Below, one piece after another: positions 33,335 to 45,589 of a DNA stretch of 64,000 bases (its first letter is position 1; every line of letters begins with the position of its first letter). Source of the stretch: Platycnemis pennipes (taxonomy: Eukaryota; Arthropoda; Insecta; Odonata; Platycnemididae); assembly GCA_933228895.1 (NCBI GenBank), contig OW121847.1, positions 90,524,679-90,588,678 on the forward strand. Direction: 5' to 3'. The notes beneath the pieces are model-generated. The model was not told the origin of the DNA and did not search any database. It saw only the letters and a program-made list of their open reading frames with translations. The translations under genes were made by a program, and so were the position numbers.

Positions 33335-34468
33335 CATATTTTCTCCCACCCGCTTTCTCTGCTTCCTTCAAATGTCTCCCAACTCCATACCCCGTCCACT
33401 ACTTCAAACGAGCCTTCGTTCTTCTCTTCTTCTTAACTGATTCAGACAAAAATTAATTTGACTTTTAAACCATCATGAAGTCTCACGAGTTTGAACTGCT
33501 TTTCTACATCGCTGTGTACCAGTTGGTGCAGGATAAAAAAAAGTTCCAATGTGAGCAAACAAACCATAATTAGACCGGTTCATCCCATGAAATTAAGTTC
33601 CAGCGAGAAATTGGCGACTGCGGCTGGAAACTTAACCAGAGAGAACTAACTGCATCTGCAAGTGGATGCGTCCAGCGCCCTTTCGGAGAAATGCTTGAAA
33701 AACGAGTTGGTAAAAAAAAGAGGAAAATTACCACTCACACTCGACTACAGAAAACCGAGAACATTTAGAACACTGAGTGACTTTTCGAGTACTTGGATCC
33801 CGGCTAGTATGCACTCAAAAAGGTATCACGAATTCCAGTTCCACTCTCTCCCTCCAAACCCTCCACTCTCTTCCTTTTTGTGAACAAGGGAACCGAATAA
33901 CCCGAACAGAGCGTTACGAGATTGACAGCGTACGCGTGACGCAAGAAAGCTAAAGAAACTGTAGTGCAAGACAAAGCCTCGTTCGTCCCACGGATATTAA
34001 TCCACGTGAAACACAATAAGGCATTAAATCGAAGGTACACTACTTATGCAAGTCCAACGTCAATTTAAGACGGAACTTTTGACGCAAAGAAACACGAACG
34101 TTGGTGAATTACTAATATGGTTTAGTCTCTAGCAAAAGCGGTCAAAAGCAAGCAAAAGTGGTCAAAAGCAGTTTCTATGAGAGGCCGTATAAATCACTAT
34201 ATTTTGTGCGAAGGAGGCGGAGACTAATTGTTTCCAACCACCCTATTCTGGCGTTATTTTCACCCATAGGTTGGAATTCCAATGTCTCCACCAATGTGTT
34301 CTAACCTCCTTGAACCAGGCCAGCCTAGGCGTTGTACTTAACTTTTCTCACTATTATTTCTATAACGGGAGGCTGAGCTTTGCTCGATGGCATTTAATTC
34401 TAACAGTCACAAAAATAAAGTAAAAACAATTCATTGTAATGAGTATAATTTATAAAAATATATTCATC
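33335..34468. other. Intergenic, nothing recognised
   Basis: Several short open frames without homology that I can recognise. GGTCAAAAGCA words repeat near 34140. Confidence 0.4.
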
Positions 34469-34469
34469 A

Positions 34470-34825
34470 TCATCAAGGGTCAAAAATCCTACGATTGGTT
34501 TGACGCAGCCCTCAACTCGCTTCTTCTATCGGCCAACCTCTTCATATTAACGTAGTTTCTCTCTTTCACGTCCTTTACGACCTGTTCTATATAACTCATA
34601 CGAGGCCTGCCTTTTCCATTCTTCCCGTTCACTCTTCCTTCGACGATTGTCTTCATCAGGCCATCGTGTCTTAAGATGTGGCCGATTAAGTTGTCCCGTC
34701 TTCTTTTTATAGTTTTCAGCAGACTTCTCGTTTCTCCCACTCTTCTTAGGACTTCTTCATTTGTCACTCGCTCGATCCATTTTATCTTCATCATTATTCG
34801 ATAGCACCATATTTCGAATGCTATT
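34470..34825 (-). mobile_element. Non-LTR retrotransposon 3' tail, copy 2 (intact C-terminal frame)
   Basis: 5'-truncated insertion. The frame 34822-34489 on the minus strand is uninterrupted and encodes the conserved C terminus of an arthropod non-LTR reverse transcriptase: AFEIWCYRIMMKIKW, RVTNEEVLRRVGE, RRDNLIGHILRHDG, GKGRPRMSY, RLADRRSELRAASNQS, then TAG. After the stop a TTGATGATGATGA tail follows. It is the best preserved coding part of this family in the window and serves as reference for the other copies. The clade was not determined. Confidence 0.85.
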
Positions 34826-34827
34826 TG

Positions 34828-35805
34828 AATATATTATAAAATATATTAAGTACCTATATAAAATATGAAAAGCAATAAATATAACATATAAAATCATATG
34901 TCTTTTGGAGTACGGAGTATCTTTTTGGGAAACTACACGTGATTTCTAAGGAGGAATTGCCTACCCCCCCCCCTCCCCTCCTGTGTGAATTTCATTCACC
35001 GTTGAGCATAGTATTTGGTGAACTCCACACGGTCTCGAAAACTCGAACTCGATCTCACAGAATTATAATTTCTAATTTAATTTTGTGAAAGAAATACAGT
35101 CTGCAAGTGATAAAAACCAACTCTATGCGAATTTATTATTGAGGTCATCTACAATCAAATACATCAAGATTTTAGCCTCTTCTCCTTTTTTTCAGAATAT
35201 TGAACCTGGTCCATTCGATTTTTCAGGCAAAAATCTAGGGTGCGTAATTTGGTGCCAATATCATAGGCGGTTTTTTAAATTAGCTATTACACTTAAGTAC
35301 ACAAATATTACGCAATTTATTATAACATAGGATTGATATTTTTTTATCAAAATACAGTTTTATTTATAATAGTCAGGAGTTCTAACATTACGATTGAATA
35401 TTTTGCTTCCGGAATTTTTCAGTCATTTAGAGGTCTGATGAACGTCAAATTGCTGTAGCTATTTTAGTGTTGGACTTCTCCAATTTCAGTCTCTATAAAC
35501 AGCGCTAAGATAATTTGCCTTATAAAAGAAATATGGTTTACCGTGTTACCATTCGCTCTGTTAGTTTAATTTTTAGATGAATTAATTGAATACCAATCTT
35601 GCTATTTTCAGGTACGAGAGATAACTCAACGAAGAAGAGCAAGGAGTCATATCTCCGGATACATGTAAACATTCATGCGGAAAAGTAATTACTCCCATAA
35701 CGCAACCAACAGACAGACCAAAGGCAAAAGCCTGCATTATTGGTCAGCAGCATATTATATTTAAATGCATAAAGGTATAAATGCAATGAGTAAACTGAGT
35801 AAAAT
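34828..35805. other. Intergenic; C-rich tract at 34964
   Basis: Ten C residues at 34964-34973 followed by CT-rich sequence. Nothing else was recognised. Confidence 0.4.
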
Positions 35806-35810
35806 AAAAC

Positions 35811-35909
35811 TAAAATTTTTAATAACCTACCATGGTTTCAACACATTGTTTCTTCATTAGGCGATTTCAAAGTGCCGAAACCATGGCCGGATTTAAATGA
35901 TAAATTTTA
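35811..35909. mobile_element. Foldback element D (decayed relative of A-C)
   Basis: Left arm 35811-35839 and right arm 35877-35909 are inverted copies around CCATGGTTTC/GAAACCATGG, with TAAAATTT words at their outer ends. The centre ends GTGCCGAAACCATGG, recalling the end of a hammerhead core, but the CUGANGA box is unclear. No extension or duplication was found. Confidence 0.4.
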
Positions 35910-35911
35910 AA

Positions 35912-36710
35912 AGGGATTGTACACAGTTGAGTGCATTTATTCCTCATGGATATGTTTCACGAAATTAAGACATAAAATATCCTACATCATTCTAGAGTTC
36001 ACAACAATTAAATATGTACCAACTTTTAAGCGCAACTCTGCAATTATGGATTTAAAAAATACGGACAGAGCATAGAGACACTTGCTCATTACACGAGTAA
36101 GTACCAAAGTGACCCCTGAGATCAAACACCACAAAAAGTAAAATAAAAGTAGAAGTCTACGTTGACCAAAACGCGGATGAATGTACTCTGTAATGTTTTC
36201 TGTTGTTTCTATTAAAACTAAGATCCTATTTTACACATGGTTTTGTTCTTATAGATACGACTACGTCTCAAAAAAATTTAACCACCGAATGTTTTGACGC
36301 CATAATCTTGCCACTTTCAGTAATTTAAATAACTCACCCATTATTTTTCAAATAACTGAATTATCTCTTGCTGTTTCAACTTTTAATTTGCTCCCAATAC
36401 TCCATATTTCTATAACCTTTCATAGCGTTCGAGTACATAATTACTTCCCTTTTCTTTTTATTTAAGCATAGCAATTATAGTTTCCGTAATTTTTGTCACT
36501 TAAAATTGCCCACGCAGCTCTCTCTTTTAGAGGTGACCCATAAAACGTTATGACAGCGGTTTTGCCATCTTAAATGAGAACTGCGGATGTGATTATTCCA
36601 TCAGTTACATAAAACAGAATTTTGTCAATTGATTCGATTCCATTAATCTTCTCTTTATCCACGTTCAGCCTCTTCGCGTTATCAGACATAAACATCTTAA
36701 CATGGTTAAT
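35912..36710. other. Intergenic, nothing recognised
   Basis: AT-rich, no recognisable gene or repeat. Confidence 0.45.
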
Positions 36711-36713
36711 CTA

Positions 36714-36790
36714 CATCTACGTAACACCCTGCGATCCACCGCGAGAGTGTGTGGCAGGGGGTGAAGATCACCAACCACGCACTACTTAAA
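36714..36790 (+). repeat. CATCTAC-type short repeat, copy 2
   Basis: CATCTACGTAACACCCTGCG and GTGTGTGGCAGGGGGTGAAG match the nested repeat at 3541. Only about the first 75 bases are recognisable. Confidence 0.65.
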
Positions 36791-36881
36791 AGAAACTCAC
36801 ACCTATAATAATGCTATTTCATAGAAATATGCTAGATATTAGAGTCAAACATATTAGAGGGAAAATCTGGTTCATAATAAT

Positions 36882-37222
36882 CATAGGCCAACAATCCTAG
36901 GATTGGTCGCATCTCTCCACTCCATTCTCCTGTCAGCTAGCATCTCCATATTGATACAATTCTTCTCCTTCACATCCATCACTACTAGTTCTACATATCT
37001 AAAGCGGAGCCTTTCCTTTCTATTCTTCCCATTCACTTTTCCCACGACGATTGTCTTCATCAGACCATCATGCCTTAAGGCACGGCCGATTAAGGATTAA
37101 GGTCTTCTTCTAAATATTTTCTGAAGACTTCGCTTTTCTCTTACTATGCTTAGGACTTCTTCGTTCCTTACCATTCGGTTGATCCATTTTATCTTTGTCA
37201 TTCCTCTGTAAACCATCTAATA
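36882..37222 (-). mobile_element. Non-LTR retrotransposon 3' tail, copy 3
   Basis: Minus-strand remnant with words matching copy 2: MTKIKWINRMVRNEEVLS, RALRHDGLMKTIV, GKVNGKNRK and a final ACCAATCCTAGGATTG. Frameshifts break it. It abuts the mariner relic that follows. Confidence 0.75.
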
Positions 37223-37249
37223 CAAGATTCTTTGTAATATTTTTTTTAA

Positions 37250-37890
37250 AGATAAATGGTGCGTAAAATTTGAGCAAGTTAGGCAGTGAAACCCAGGGCT
37301 TATTGTAGCAAGCTTATAGTGATAAAAGTTTGTTATTACCAATAAATGAAAATATTGGTAAAAGGCGTTCAAGGACGGCCGAGAGAACGTCGAAGATGAA
37401 CGGCACAAAGGATGCCCTTCGCTAGGGAAGAAGAAGACTCGCAAGACCGAACCGCAAGTGAAAAGCATACTGGTTGTTTCATTCACATGAAAGGTATGAT
37501 TCATAAGGATTGTGTGACGTCTGAGCAAACAGTGTATGTAGATTTCTGCGTGAACGTAGTTGAATGTTTGCAGTAAAGGGTTATCCGAATCTGACCGGAG
37601 ATCTCCAGCAGCTGGATCCTCCAACACCTGGATGGCAATAGGGAGGGACCGCAGGGAACTGTTGATGGAGTATCTGCATAAGAAATACGCCGCCGTGGTT
37701 CTCCAACACCTTTGAATTGGCCCCTTGTGATTTCTTTGCGTTCCGAAAATTCGAGAAGGACATTACAGGCCGCCGTTTTTGCACCGTAAAAAATCTTGGT
37801 AGTCGTTACTAGAGGTCTACAATGGATCTTGAATGAAGAGTTTTGACAGTATTAGGAACTGCGGAGAAGAAACTCTGCCTCTGTGGTGAA
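37250..37890 (+). pseudogene. Mariner-type transposase relic
   Basis: The plus strand holds, in shifting frames with several stops, the landmarks of a mariner (Tc1/mariner superfamily) transposase in the right order. These are KLGSETQGLL near 37277, KAFKDGRENVEDER near 37362, VKSILVV near 37460 and ELAPCDFFAFRKFEKD near 37715, which aligns with the family's SPDLAPCDFFLFPKLK block and keeps its catalytic aspartate. In working copies the enzyme cuts and pastes DNA at TA sites. Terminal inverted repeats were not identified. It is clearly dead, and sits directly beside a non-LTR tail. Confidence 0.8.
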
Positions 37891-37894
37891 TCCC

Positions 37895-39895
37895 AAGCTA
37901 TTAAAAAAATTTAACTACATTGGCTTGCATAAATTTTAATAAAAATTATTGCGAAATAAATTACAAGTAATCATTATTTTGAGTTGATAAACTGATGCCT
38001 ATAGATTCATTTTCCTAATATCTCATATTGCCAAAACATAATGTAATCCTGACAATGCGTAAGGATATAAAGGAATTTATTCTTTCCTAATAAATGGTAA
38101 AAAAATTCTGTAAGTTGAAAATTTATATAAATCTGACAACTGGTCTCAATAATTAGTTAAACTTTGAGCTGAAACACTCATATAGATATTAATTTTCATA
38201 TTTTTTACTATGAACCAGCTACCATCATCATGTTGAGTGATTTGTACAATATATGTTGCCACTTCATATCAATGCTCCAGATTAATGACGCCTCCATTCA
38301 AATTTCCCATTGCAGCAGACGAGGTGATAAATTAACTATTTTGAGAAATCATTCCTGTTTCGGCGTAAGGGTATACTCCATTTTGGATGAATAATAAATT
38401 CGCATAATTGCCTCGAATTATATTCTTTCCTAAGCAATAATGTTAAATTACTGTGAAATCTCCTCGGCGAAGAGTTCCAAGTTCAAACTCCCGCAAGAAA
38501 TACATAGCTAAAAACATTCGGTGGGATTTCCGAAAGTAATACCTCTACGCGAAACAGCTCCCATGCCAAGTAGATACAGATATATGCAGTGTTCTACTCT
38601 CACATACTTATCTGACCATCACATAGAAAAAGAAAGATTAATAGTCTAATGGGAGGGAAGCAACTTGTTTGAGAGCACGGGAATGGAATGGATTCTGCAT
38701 GGAACCAAGTAAGGCAAAATCCCATTGTATTTGCAATTCCTACCGTAAAACGGTATTGCATCAAATGCAAGATACATGACTGCGCCAGAAAGCTACAAAC
38801 ATCTCGATAAAAATCACCCAGATCCATCAAATGATGTGAAAAACACTTTACACCAAAAAATCACTACAGCAAGGCGTCTCCTAGACGAAACTAAATATCA
38901 AGTTATCATTAGAATGCTAGCGATATCATTATATAGCTTTAAATGTAAATTAGAACGTAATGGGGAAGATAAATGTTTTCTCATTTGTTAAACTATGAAA
39001 TATTAAATGCAGTTGTCACAAGATGCCAATCGAATTGGTATGGTTCCACGCTGGGAATATCACCGTAAAGGAGAGTGAGGACATGTCCGACCACGAGGGA
39101 ATGAATATTTGTAGGATACCAATCCCGAGTTTGATTTTGTCTCAAAAGCCTCAAGTGGTTCCCAACGACCTCGATGTTTCCGAGAAAAAAATAAGAAATA
39201 AGAAGCACAAAAATCTCCGAAAAATTTTCCACTGACGAACCGGCTTCAAATTGCTCACTCCCCAATTGCGTTATTCAAGTCCCTCCCCTGCAACGGATCC
39301 CAATCACTTCTTCCTAAAGTCCCTTTCCCTGACCTTCGTATACACAATCATTTCCCTCCACTATCTTACCCAGCTCCAATTATCTGGAAATTTTTCCACA
39401 CGTGATTCACCCCTTTCCCACCACACCTTGTTATAAAAAAATCTCCTCTCTCAATCCTCCACTTCCCCTCCCAATGAATAAGGCACACCTGCCCCAGCTT
39501 TACCCAACACTCCTCTTGTTTGCTTTTAGCCTAATAAGGTAACTGATAATTTTTACGCTAACTTCTTGAATATCCACCCTTCACTACGGAAAAGTGACAA
39601 AATGTAAATATGTAATTCACAAGGCGAGCGGAATGTGAAAAGTTTTTCGTTGCTCAATCTAGAATAATGATATTTTTGCTCCATTCTTCTCGATGATCAA
39701 TCATAACGCAGTTATTTGCGGTAGCGATAAACTTCCTGTTGTACAAATCTTTTTGCTGGCTAAGTTGCACGTTGGCTGAGATAATAGTAGACGTATTTTA
39801 TCACACCTCTCAGACACGTAGCCGACGGAATGGAAAAATCTAGAACATCGGGAGGAAATTCTCATAACCACGAGTAATCAAGTCAAAGCAGATAA
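37895..39895. other. Intergenic, nothing recognised
   Basis: Two kilobases without a recognisable gene or repeat. 39240-39530 is C/T-rich. Confidence 0.45.
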
Positions 39896-39905
39896 TATTC
39901 ATAAC

Positions 39906-41686
39906 TAGAGCGCGGAAAAAAAGTCTTTTGACTTTTTGTAAAAGTGGGACTTTTGTGGTTTTAAAAACAAATCTTCACCAATCTCATCAAATAAAACAGT
40001 TTTTAATGACTTTCTTAGAGACTTTTTGGGACTTTTTTGGCGTGGCGGGACTTTTCTGATTTAAAGAGACTTTTATGGGCCTTTTTATTTAAACCACATG
40101 CCTAAGTTAATATTTGGCTGTTGTGATCACATTTGTTCAACTGTGTTTTGGACGCATCTGTGTTTTACATGCGGTACTACACGGAGCAGAGATGTACTGA
40201 AAAATGTAAGCTTCTAACAATTGTTAATGCGAAATTCTAATAATAGCTCCGGAAACTGCAATGAATTCTTTCTATTGCTCCACCGTTCATGAAATAATCA
40301 CACTCACTCAGTGCTTCAACCCGAAGGTTGGTTTGGATAGGTGAGGGTAGAGCTCACCCCGTACTTATCCATTTGCATGTCAAATTCACATATTGTTCCT
40401 TTCCCTGGGCCACCTCGCACTTCGAGTTTTTTTTTGCTGAGGGTGTCCAAAGACTTCACAAAGGGATAGATTGATCTGAAAGAATGCATTGATCTAATTA
40501 TGAACCAGCTCATTTGAACCCGGGTGGTCTGTTGACAAGCCATCAGCGCTACACTGTATGCTAGCACTCCACTTTTGTTTAGGAGATTAGTGGAAAAATG
40601 ATACAATTATATGAAAGATCATCTAGAATTTCCGACGAGGTGAACGCGTCACATTGTGTGCAGTTGATCATTAAATGAGCCTAAATTGTAGCGAGGCAAG
40701 CATGGCGTAGATGAACCTGGACCCTCGGCTGCGATCAAGCGGAGAAGAATATTTTAAAATTATCGCGAAAAACAAGAGAAAAAGGTCCTCAGCTTCCCCG
40801 AAAATAGGGGTCCTGTACAATGGACAACAAATAAGTACTTTTTTCTCATTTTCGGTTTTTCTTGAGCAGAAAACTAAGTTTTGAACTATTAAATCATGTT
40901 TCAACTGCCTTATAACATTATTGATCCTATGTAAAAACTTGTTTTGTATTCTATATTATAAAATTTTCCCCTTTAAATTTGACTGAAAAAACGCCCTGTT
41001 TCCAAGGTTTTACAATGGAGTGTACTTCCACCCTCTTTGTCATCTAATGCCTTTTTAGTAAGAGGTAGGGTGCTGGGGACTTCCAGATATTGAAATAGAG
41101 GAACAATGAGATGGGAGGGTGAGTTTCGAAGAAAATGAAACATGGTGAGACGGGAGAGCGAATATAAACGACGTGAGTGGTTAAGCGGGTCGCATAACTT
41201 GGTGCATACAGCCCCGCGACGCCAAGGCGTATGTTTCAGGGCGCGCTGGCGCCCCTGTTCGTCCTACGTCAAAATGTTAGAATACCTTTTATGTTATTTA
41301 TATTGTCTTCTTTCCGATTATCTGATTAGTTTTTCCCAAAATCAAAACTAAACGATTTAAAAACTAAAAAATCGATTTTTTTAGTGTTATTTTCAAAATT
41401 TGGGAGGGTTGCGGAGGGAATTTTTGGTGGCAAGTTAGAAATTCGGATTTAGCGACCCAAAAAGCATAGGATAAATCAATTTCCAGAACTACCTCTAATT
41501 TTTCCAAGTAAAATCCCCTAATGCCTGGAATAGCTTCTCTAGGCTCTTTTTTCCAACAATTCAGTTAAATTCAGCAACTTTCTCACGGAAATAACTCAGA
41601 CTTTTGAGAGACTTTTTTCAAAAATATTGGTGACTTTTAAGGCGACTTTTTTTTTGCAAAATTGAAGACTTTTTTTCCGCGCTCTA
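39906..41686. mobile_element. hAT-type DNA transposon, non-autonomous
   Basis: The ends are perfect 22-bp inverted repeats (39906-39927 and 41665-41686) beginning TAGAGCGCGGAA, which fits the hAT consensus YARNG. TTCATAAC flanks both sides (39898-39905 and 41687-41694), a perfect 8-bp target-site duplication. Subterminal GACTTTT words are dense at both ends. The 1,781-bp unit contains an inserted S2 SINE and no recognisable transposase, so it would depend on an enzyme from elsewhere. Perfect ends suggest a fairly recent insertion. Confidence 0.88.
40316..40592 (-). mobile_element. SINE family S2, copy 5, nested in the hAT element
   Basis: Complement of the family end (GATAGGTGAGGGTAGAGCTC near 40338), the body word CAAATTCACATATTG and a box B-like TTTGAACCCGGGTGG on the minus strand. 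It either jumped into the transposon or was carried with it. Confidence 0.7.
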
Positions 41687-41699
41687 TTCATAACGGTGT

Positions 41700-42688
41700 A
41701 CTATATTGCAATACAAAAGTTTGATTCATCGAATAAAAAACATCCCTTATGGTACATACATGCACACAAGTGTAATGCCAAAGGAGAGCAATCATTTCAA
41801 TTTAATCGAATTAATAGGTAATTGATGTGTGCCATGGCTGATAACGGGGAATTCGTTATTTAAAATGCAACATCAATGAATTAAATAATTTGGTTGTAAT
41901 TAATGGATTGATTCCTCTATGTTAGATTAAAACTATTGGCCACCAAGAAGATTCTGTTCCAACCACTATCGTAACATAGACGACTCGGGATAAAATGAAC
42001 CCTCTGTGAAATATGTGTACGACGAAGTGGAGGTATCCAATGTTATTATCACCTATTGCGGCCCTAGGGCCATTCGAGCTAATAGTATACGGCAGACAGT
42101 ATCGGCAGGCAATGATTAGTTCGATCGTCACTGTCCCCCTCGAAAACTATTAGAACAATTGTTTTTCACACTCGTAAATCTATCTGACATGAAAATGACG
42201 GTTAAAAATGTTGTTCCAATTGATTACGGTCTGTAGCTAAAGTTTTAAATAATCAGTGTCACCGTTAGAACCCTAAAATACCCACCCAAAAATTGGTTTG
42301 GAATTTTAAGGAACAATTTTAATGTTATTCATACTAAAAAAACGACACGCTTAGTGTAAAATGACAGTGAATGCGAATGATGAATGGCCCGAAAACTGAG
42401 TTCAAGCGATGGGTCCTCACCATGAGAACACAATGGTGTGTATACGGGATTCAAACGTAGATATTGTACCGAAGAAAAAACTGAGAGCACGTCGAACAAA
42501 ACGGCATCGGTCAACAGCAATTCTACAAAGGCTAGAGCATGGATATCGTGCAATGATCTTCGACTCTCTTCGCGAAGATATTGAGCGTTAGTGGTGCCAA
42601 TGGTGATAAAAAGGAGATAAAATATCAAATAAATAAATAAAAAAAGATCAAAACTATGTAGACCTCGGTACATAGTGACGTGTGACAT
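41700..42688. other. Intergenic, nothing recognised
   Basis: A 121-codon minus frame at 42329-42694 is hydrophobic and unlike any family I know, and it runs into a repeat. I see no gene. Confidence 0.4.
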
Positions 42689-42691
42689 CAG

Positions 42692-42770
42692 CATCTACGC
42701 AATACCCTGCGAGCCACAGCGAGGGTGTGTGACAGGGGTTGAAATATCACCATTCATGCAATTAAGAGGC
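42692..42770 (+). repeat. CATCTAC-type short repeat, copy 3
   Basis: CATCTACGCAATACCCTGCG, GAGGGTGTGTGACAGGGG and ACCATTCATGCAATTA follow the order of the copy at 3541. Confidence 0.65.
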
Positions 42771-42774
42771 ACAA

Positions 42775-43872
42775 TGTAACTACCGCAATTTTATGACAAG
42801 CGTGAGTGAGACGGAGGCGAAATTATGTCATCATCAACGGAATTATGAGTTAACCAACGCTTTTCTCCATCAATCCATCATTTTAAGTTCATTTTATTTA
42901 CCCAAAGTATTAAACCTATGAATAAAACAGTATCTACAAACAGCTAGAATGATTATTGAGGTGTGTTCAATGAGACCAACAGCATTTCCGTGCAACTCAC
43001 CTTCATTTGCAATGCTAGCTACTTAGAAAATACCACGATGCCATATTACTATCATAAGGATTCATAGCAATAAACCTCCTGAACCACAACAGTTTATAAA
43101 TTTAACATACATATCTGTCGGATCACTCTATCATAACTATTACCATAGAGTAAGTATAATATATATTATACTAACTCTATGCTACTACCACCACAAATGA
43201 TATATTGTCATACCACGACTAAACCATGATCATTGTTAGAGTAATAAGAGCGATTAAGTAGAAGATTAATATGCTACTCTAATTACGCGCACTCACACTC
43301 ACAAGTCCAGCAATTTCATTTTGAGTTCTAATATAGAATTGTGTCATAAATCTAGAATCTTTGAGAGAATTATACGTGCAGATTTCTTGGAAAGTGTCAA
43401 GAGTGTCAAGAATCCATGCTTTTGAGGCTAAAAGGGTCCACGGCATGAAGATTACTCGCTTTTGAGCAAACAATGGAAATCGGTCACCGCAACCTTCTGC
43501 GACCTTTCATTTGTCGCCAAGGTGAAGACCTACGACACAACACCGCGAAGACAAAGAACACAATGTTCTGCATTATTTACGACTGTTTCCATATTTATGA
43601 CCAGCGGAAGTAGAGCAGGACCATTTTAGGTTCCAATTGAATTGTGCCGGTTGAAACCAATGATAAGCGGTCAAAGACGAGTTGAATCTTGTCTGAAATT
43701 TAGATCACATCAACTGATTTTGTAGGAGTCCACTCCAATGTCCTCTCAAGAGATTCAAGAGTAATTTTCATCATAGGGATCAAGAAACGCAGTGGAAAAG
43801 GTACATAATTTTGTTGCATAAGCTTAGACAGAAGAGCCTTACGTTGCTTGTTTAACGTATGTTCTGTCATCA
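42775..43872. other. Intergenic, only the palindrome noted
   Basis: Apart from the palindrome at 43144 nothing was recognised. Confidence 0.4.
43144..43181. repeat. Near-perfect 38-bp palindrome
   Basis: CATAGAGT at one end pairs with ACTCTATG at the other, and AGTATAATATAT with ATATATTATACT inside. Only one symmetric position fails to match. No larger element was recognised around it. Confidence 0.6.
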
Positions 43873-43875
43873 TCA

Positions 43876-44222
43876 CAGGATAACAATGCTAAGATTGGTT
43901 TGACGCAGCTTTCCACTCGAGGCTCTTATCGGCTAACCTCTTCATAATACTACTCTCATATATCGTTCTCTACTAGCTCCGCATGCGTCATACGAGACTC
44001 TCCTTTCTCTTTCTTCCCATTTACTTTTTCCACGACGACTGTCTTCATCAGGCCATCATGTCTCAAGCCGATTAGACTGTCTCGGCTTCCTTTCAAAGTT
44101 TTTAGCAGACTTATCTCTTCTACTTCTCTTCTTAGAACTTTTTCTGTTAATATTCGGTCGATTTATTGTATCTTCATTATTTTTCTCCAACAACTGTTCT
44201 CGAATGCTTCCAGTCTTGACTT
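43876..44222 (-). mobile_element. Non-LTR retrotransposon 3' tail, copy 4
   Basis: Minus-strand words LEAFENSCWRKIMKI, EKVLRREVEE, RLADKSLEWKAASNQS and a GTGATGATGAC tail match copy 2. Stops and a deletion break the frame. Confidence 0.75.
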
Positions 44223-44224
44223 TT

Positions 44225-45585
44225 TAGCAGCCGCTATAAGATACCTGACTTTTGTAGCTAGTAAAAACATAAACAATGTATTATGTCAATTCGAAAAAAA
44301 TAAATTTACGGTAGATTACATTATTTCGCATTAATGACATCCAGTAAATAATAATAAAAAATGATGAATTATTTATTTTGATGAATCAATACCAGGTAAG
44401 CGTGAATAAATCTGAAAAGTACCCAAGTAGTGAATGTGAATATTTACCTAATTTAAACTCCAAAGACTTTAATGTAACCAGGAAAACATAAATTAATTTC
44501 ATTTTTTTAGTAAAGATTCCGAGTTAGTCAGCTCTGGCTACATCGATTTACAAAATATACATATGCTCATTTGCTCTTCATGCAGTGGCAGTTTCTTACT
44601 AGTTCACTCAATGGTAATTGTCAGCATTTCAAAAGCGACTTGTGTTGGTCTTAAATGAATTTATGTGCGTTTTAAGTTCTACGACATAACACATCCTCTC
44701 TCTAAAATGGCGTGAGAGTTGAACAAAAATAACTTATTTAGAAATTTTAACGTAACTTTTAACTTTCAATAATATTATATGATTTAAGTATTAAGATTTA
44801 AGGGTGAGAGATAAAATTTAAAGCGCACTTTAGTAGGCTTTAAAAAATCTGAACTTTTCCGAATCCGACTAACGAGTTGACGATTCCCCCACAAGAGAAA
44901 TCGATTACACTATTTAATGTTTACAAAAAAGTGAAATATTACGCGGATAGAGAGCAAGAAAAGACACTGCAATTTTAATATATGTTTTGGACTACATTTC
45001 CTCACCTAGTTAACTTTCCAAATTAGATAAAATTCCACAGTGTAAAAGAAATATATCGTATTTTATGTGAAATACTTTTCACATTATGTTTCTAGTCGAA
45101 AGTTAAGTTTCTAGTCCTCTTTAAGAACAAAACTTTTATTCTTCTGACTTTTTGATTAAGTGAAGATAATGATTACTAGATACGAGTGGTTATATATATT
45201 CATTCAGGGACATAATTCCATTTCTTCGGAAATTATGTCCAATTCCGACCAGCGTAACCGTAAATTCATCTTGAAAAACTCCCGAGTAATAGATTCTCAT
45301 TACTGAAGAAACATATGCACAAAGAATACGAATGAAATGAGGCTGTTTCGATTACGTGACTACAAGGCTTGAATGTACTAGCATTGAACAGAAATCGATT
45401 ATAATGAATGTTATTAAGCAAAACAATGGTACAAAGCAACAGGGAAGCTTACATATTTTTTCGGGCTTTTAAAAATTAAAGTAATAAGCTCAGTTCATTA
45501 TTAACTTTCTGGTCTAAAATCGGATCGAAGGATTATAAAAAGCAAGGGCCTGTAGTATAAGGAATAAGAGTTGTAATTACTCGTA
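44225..45585. other. Intergenic, nothing recognised
   Basis: AT-rich, no recognisable gene or repeat. Confidence 0.45.
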
Positions 45586-45589
45586 AAAC

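Noticed and set aside
37217..37627. Minus-strand open frame of 136 codons
   Set aside because: It is antisense to the mariner transposase relic.
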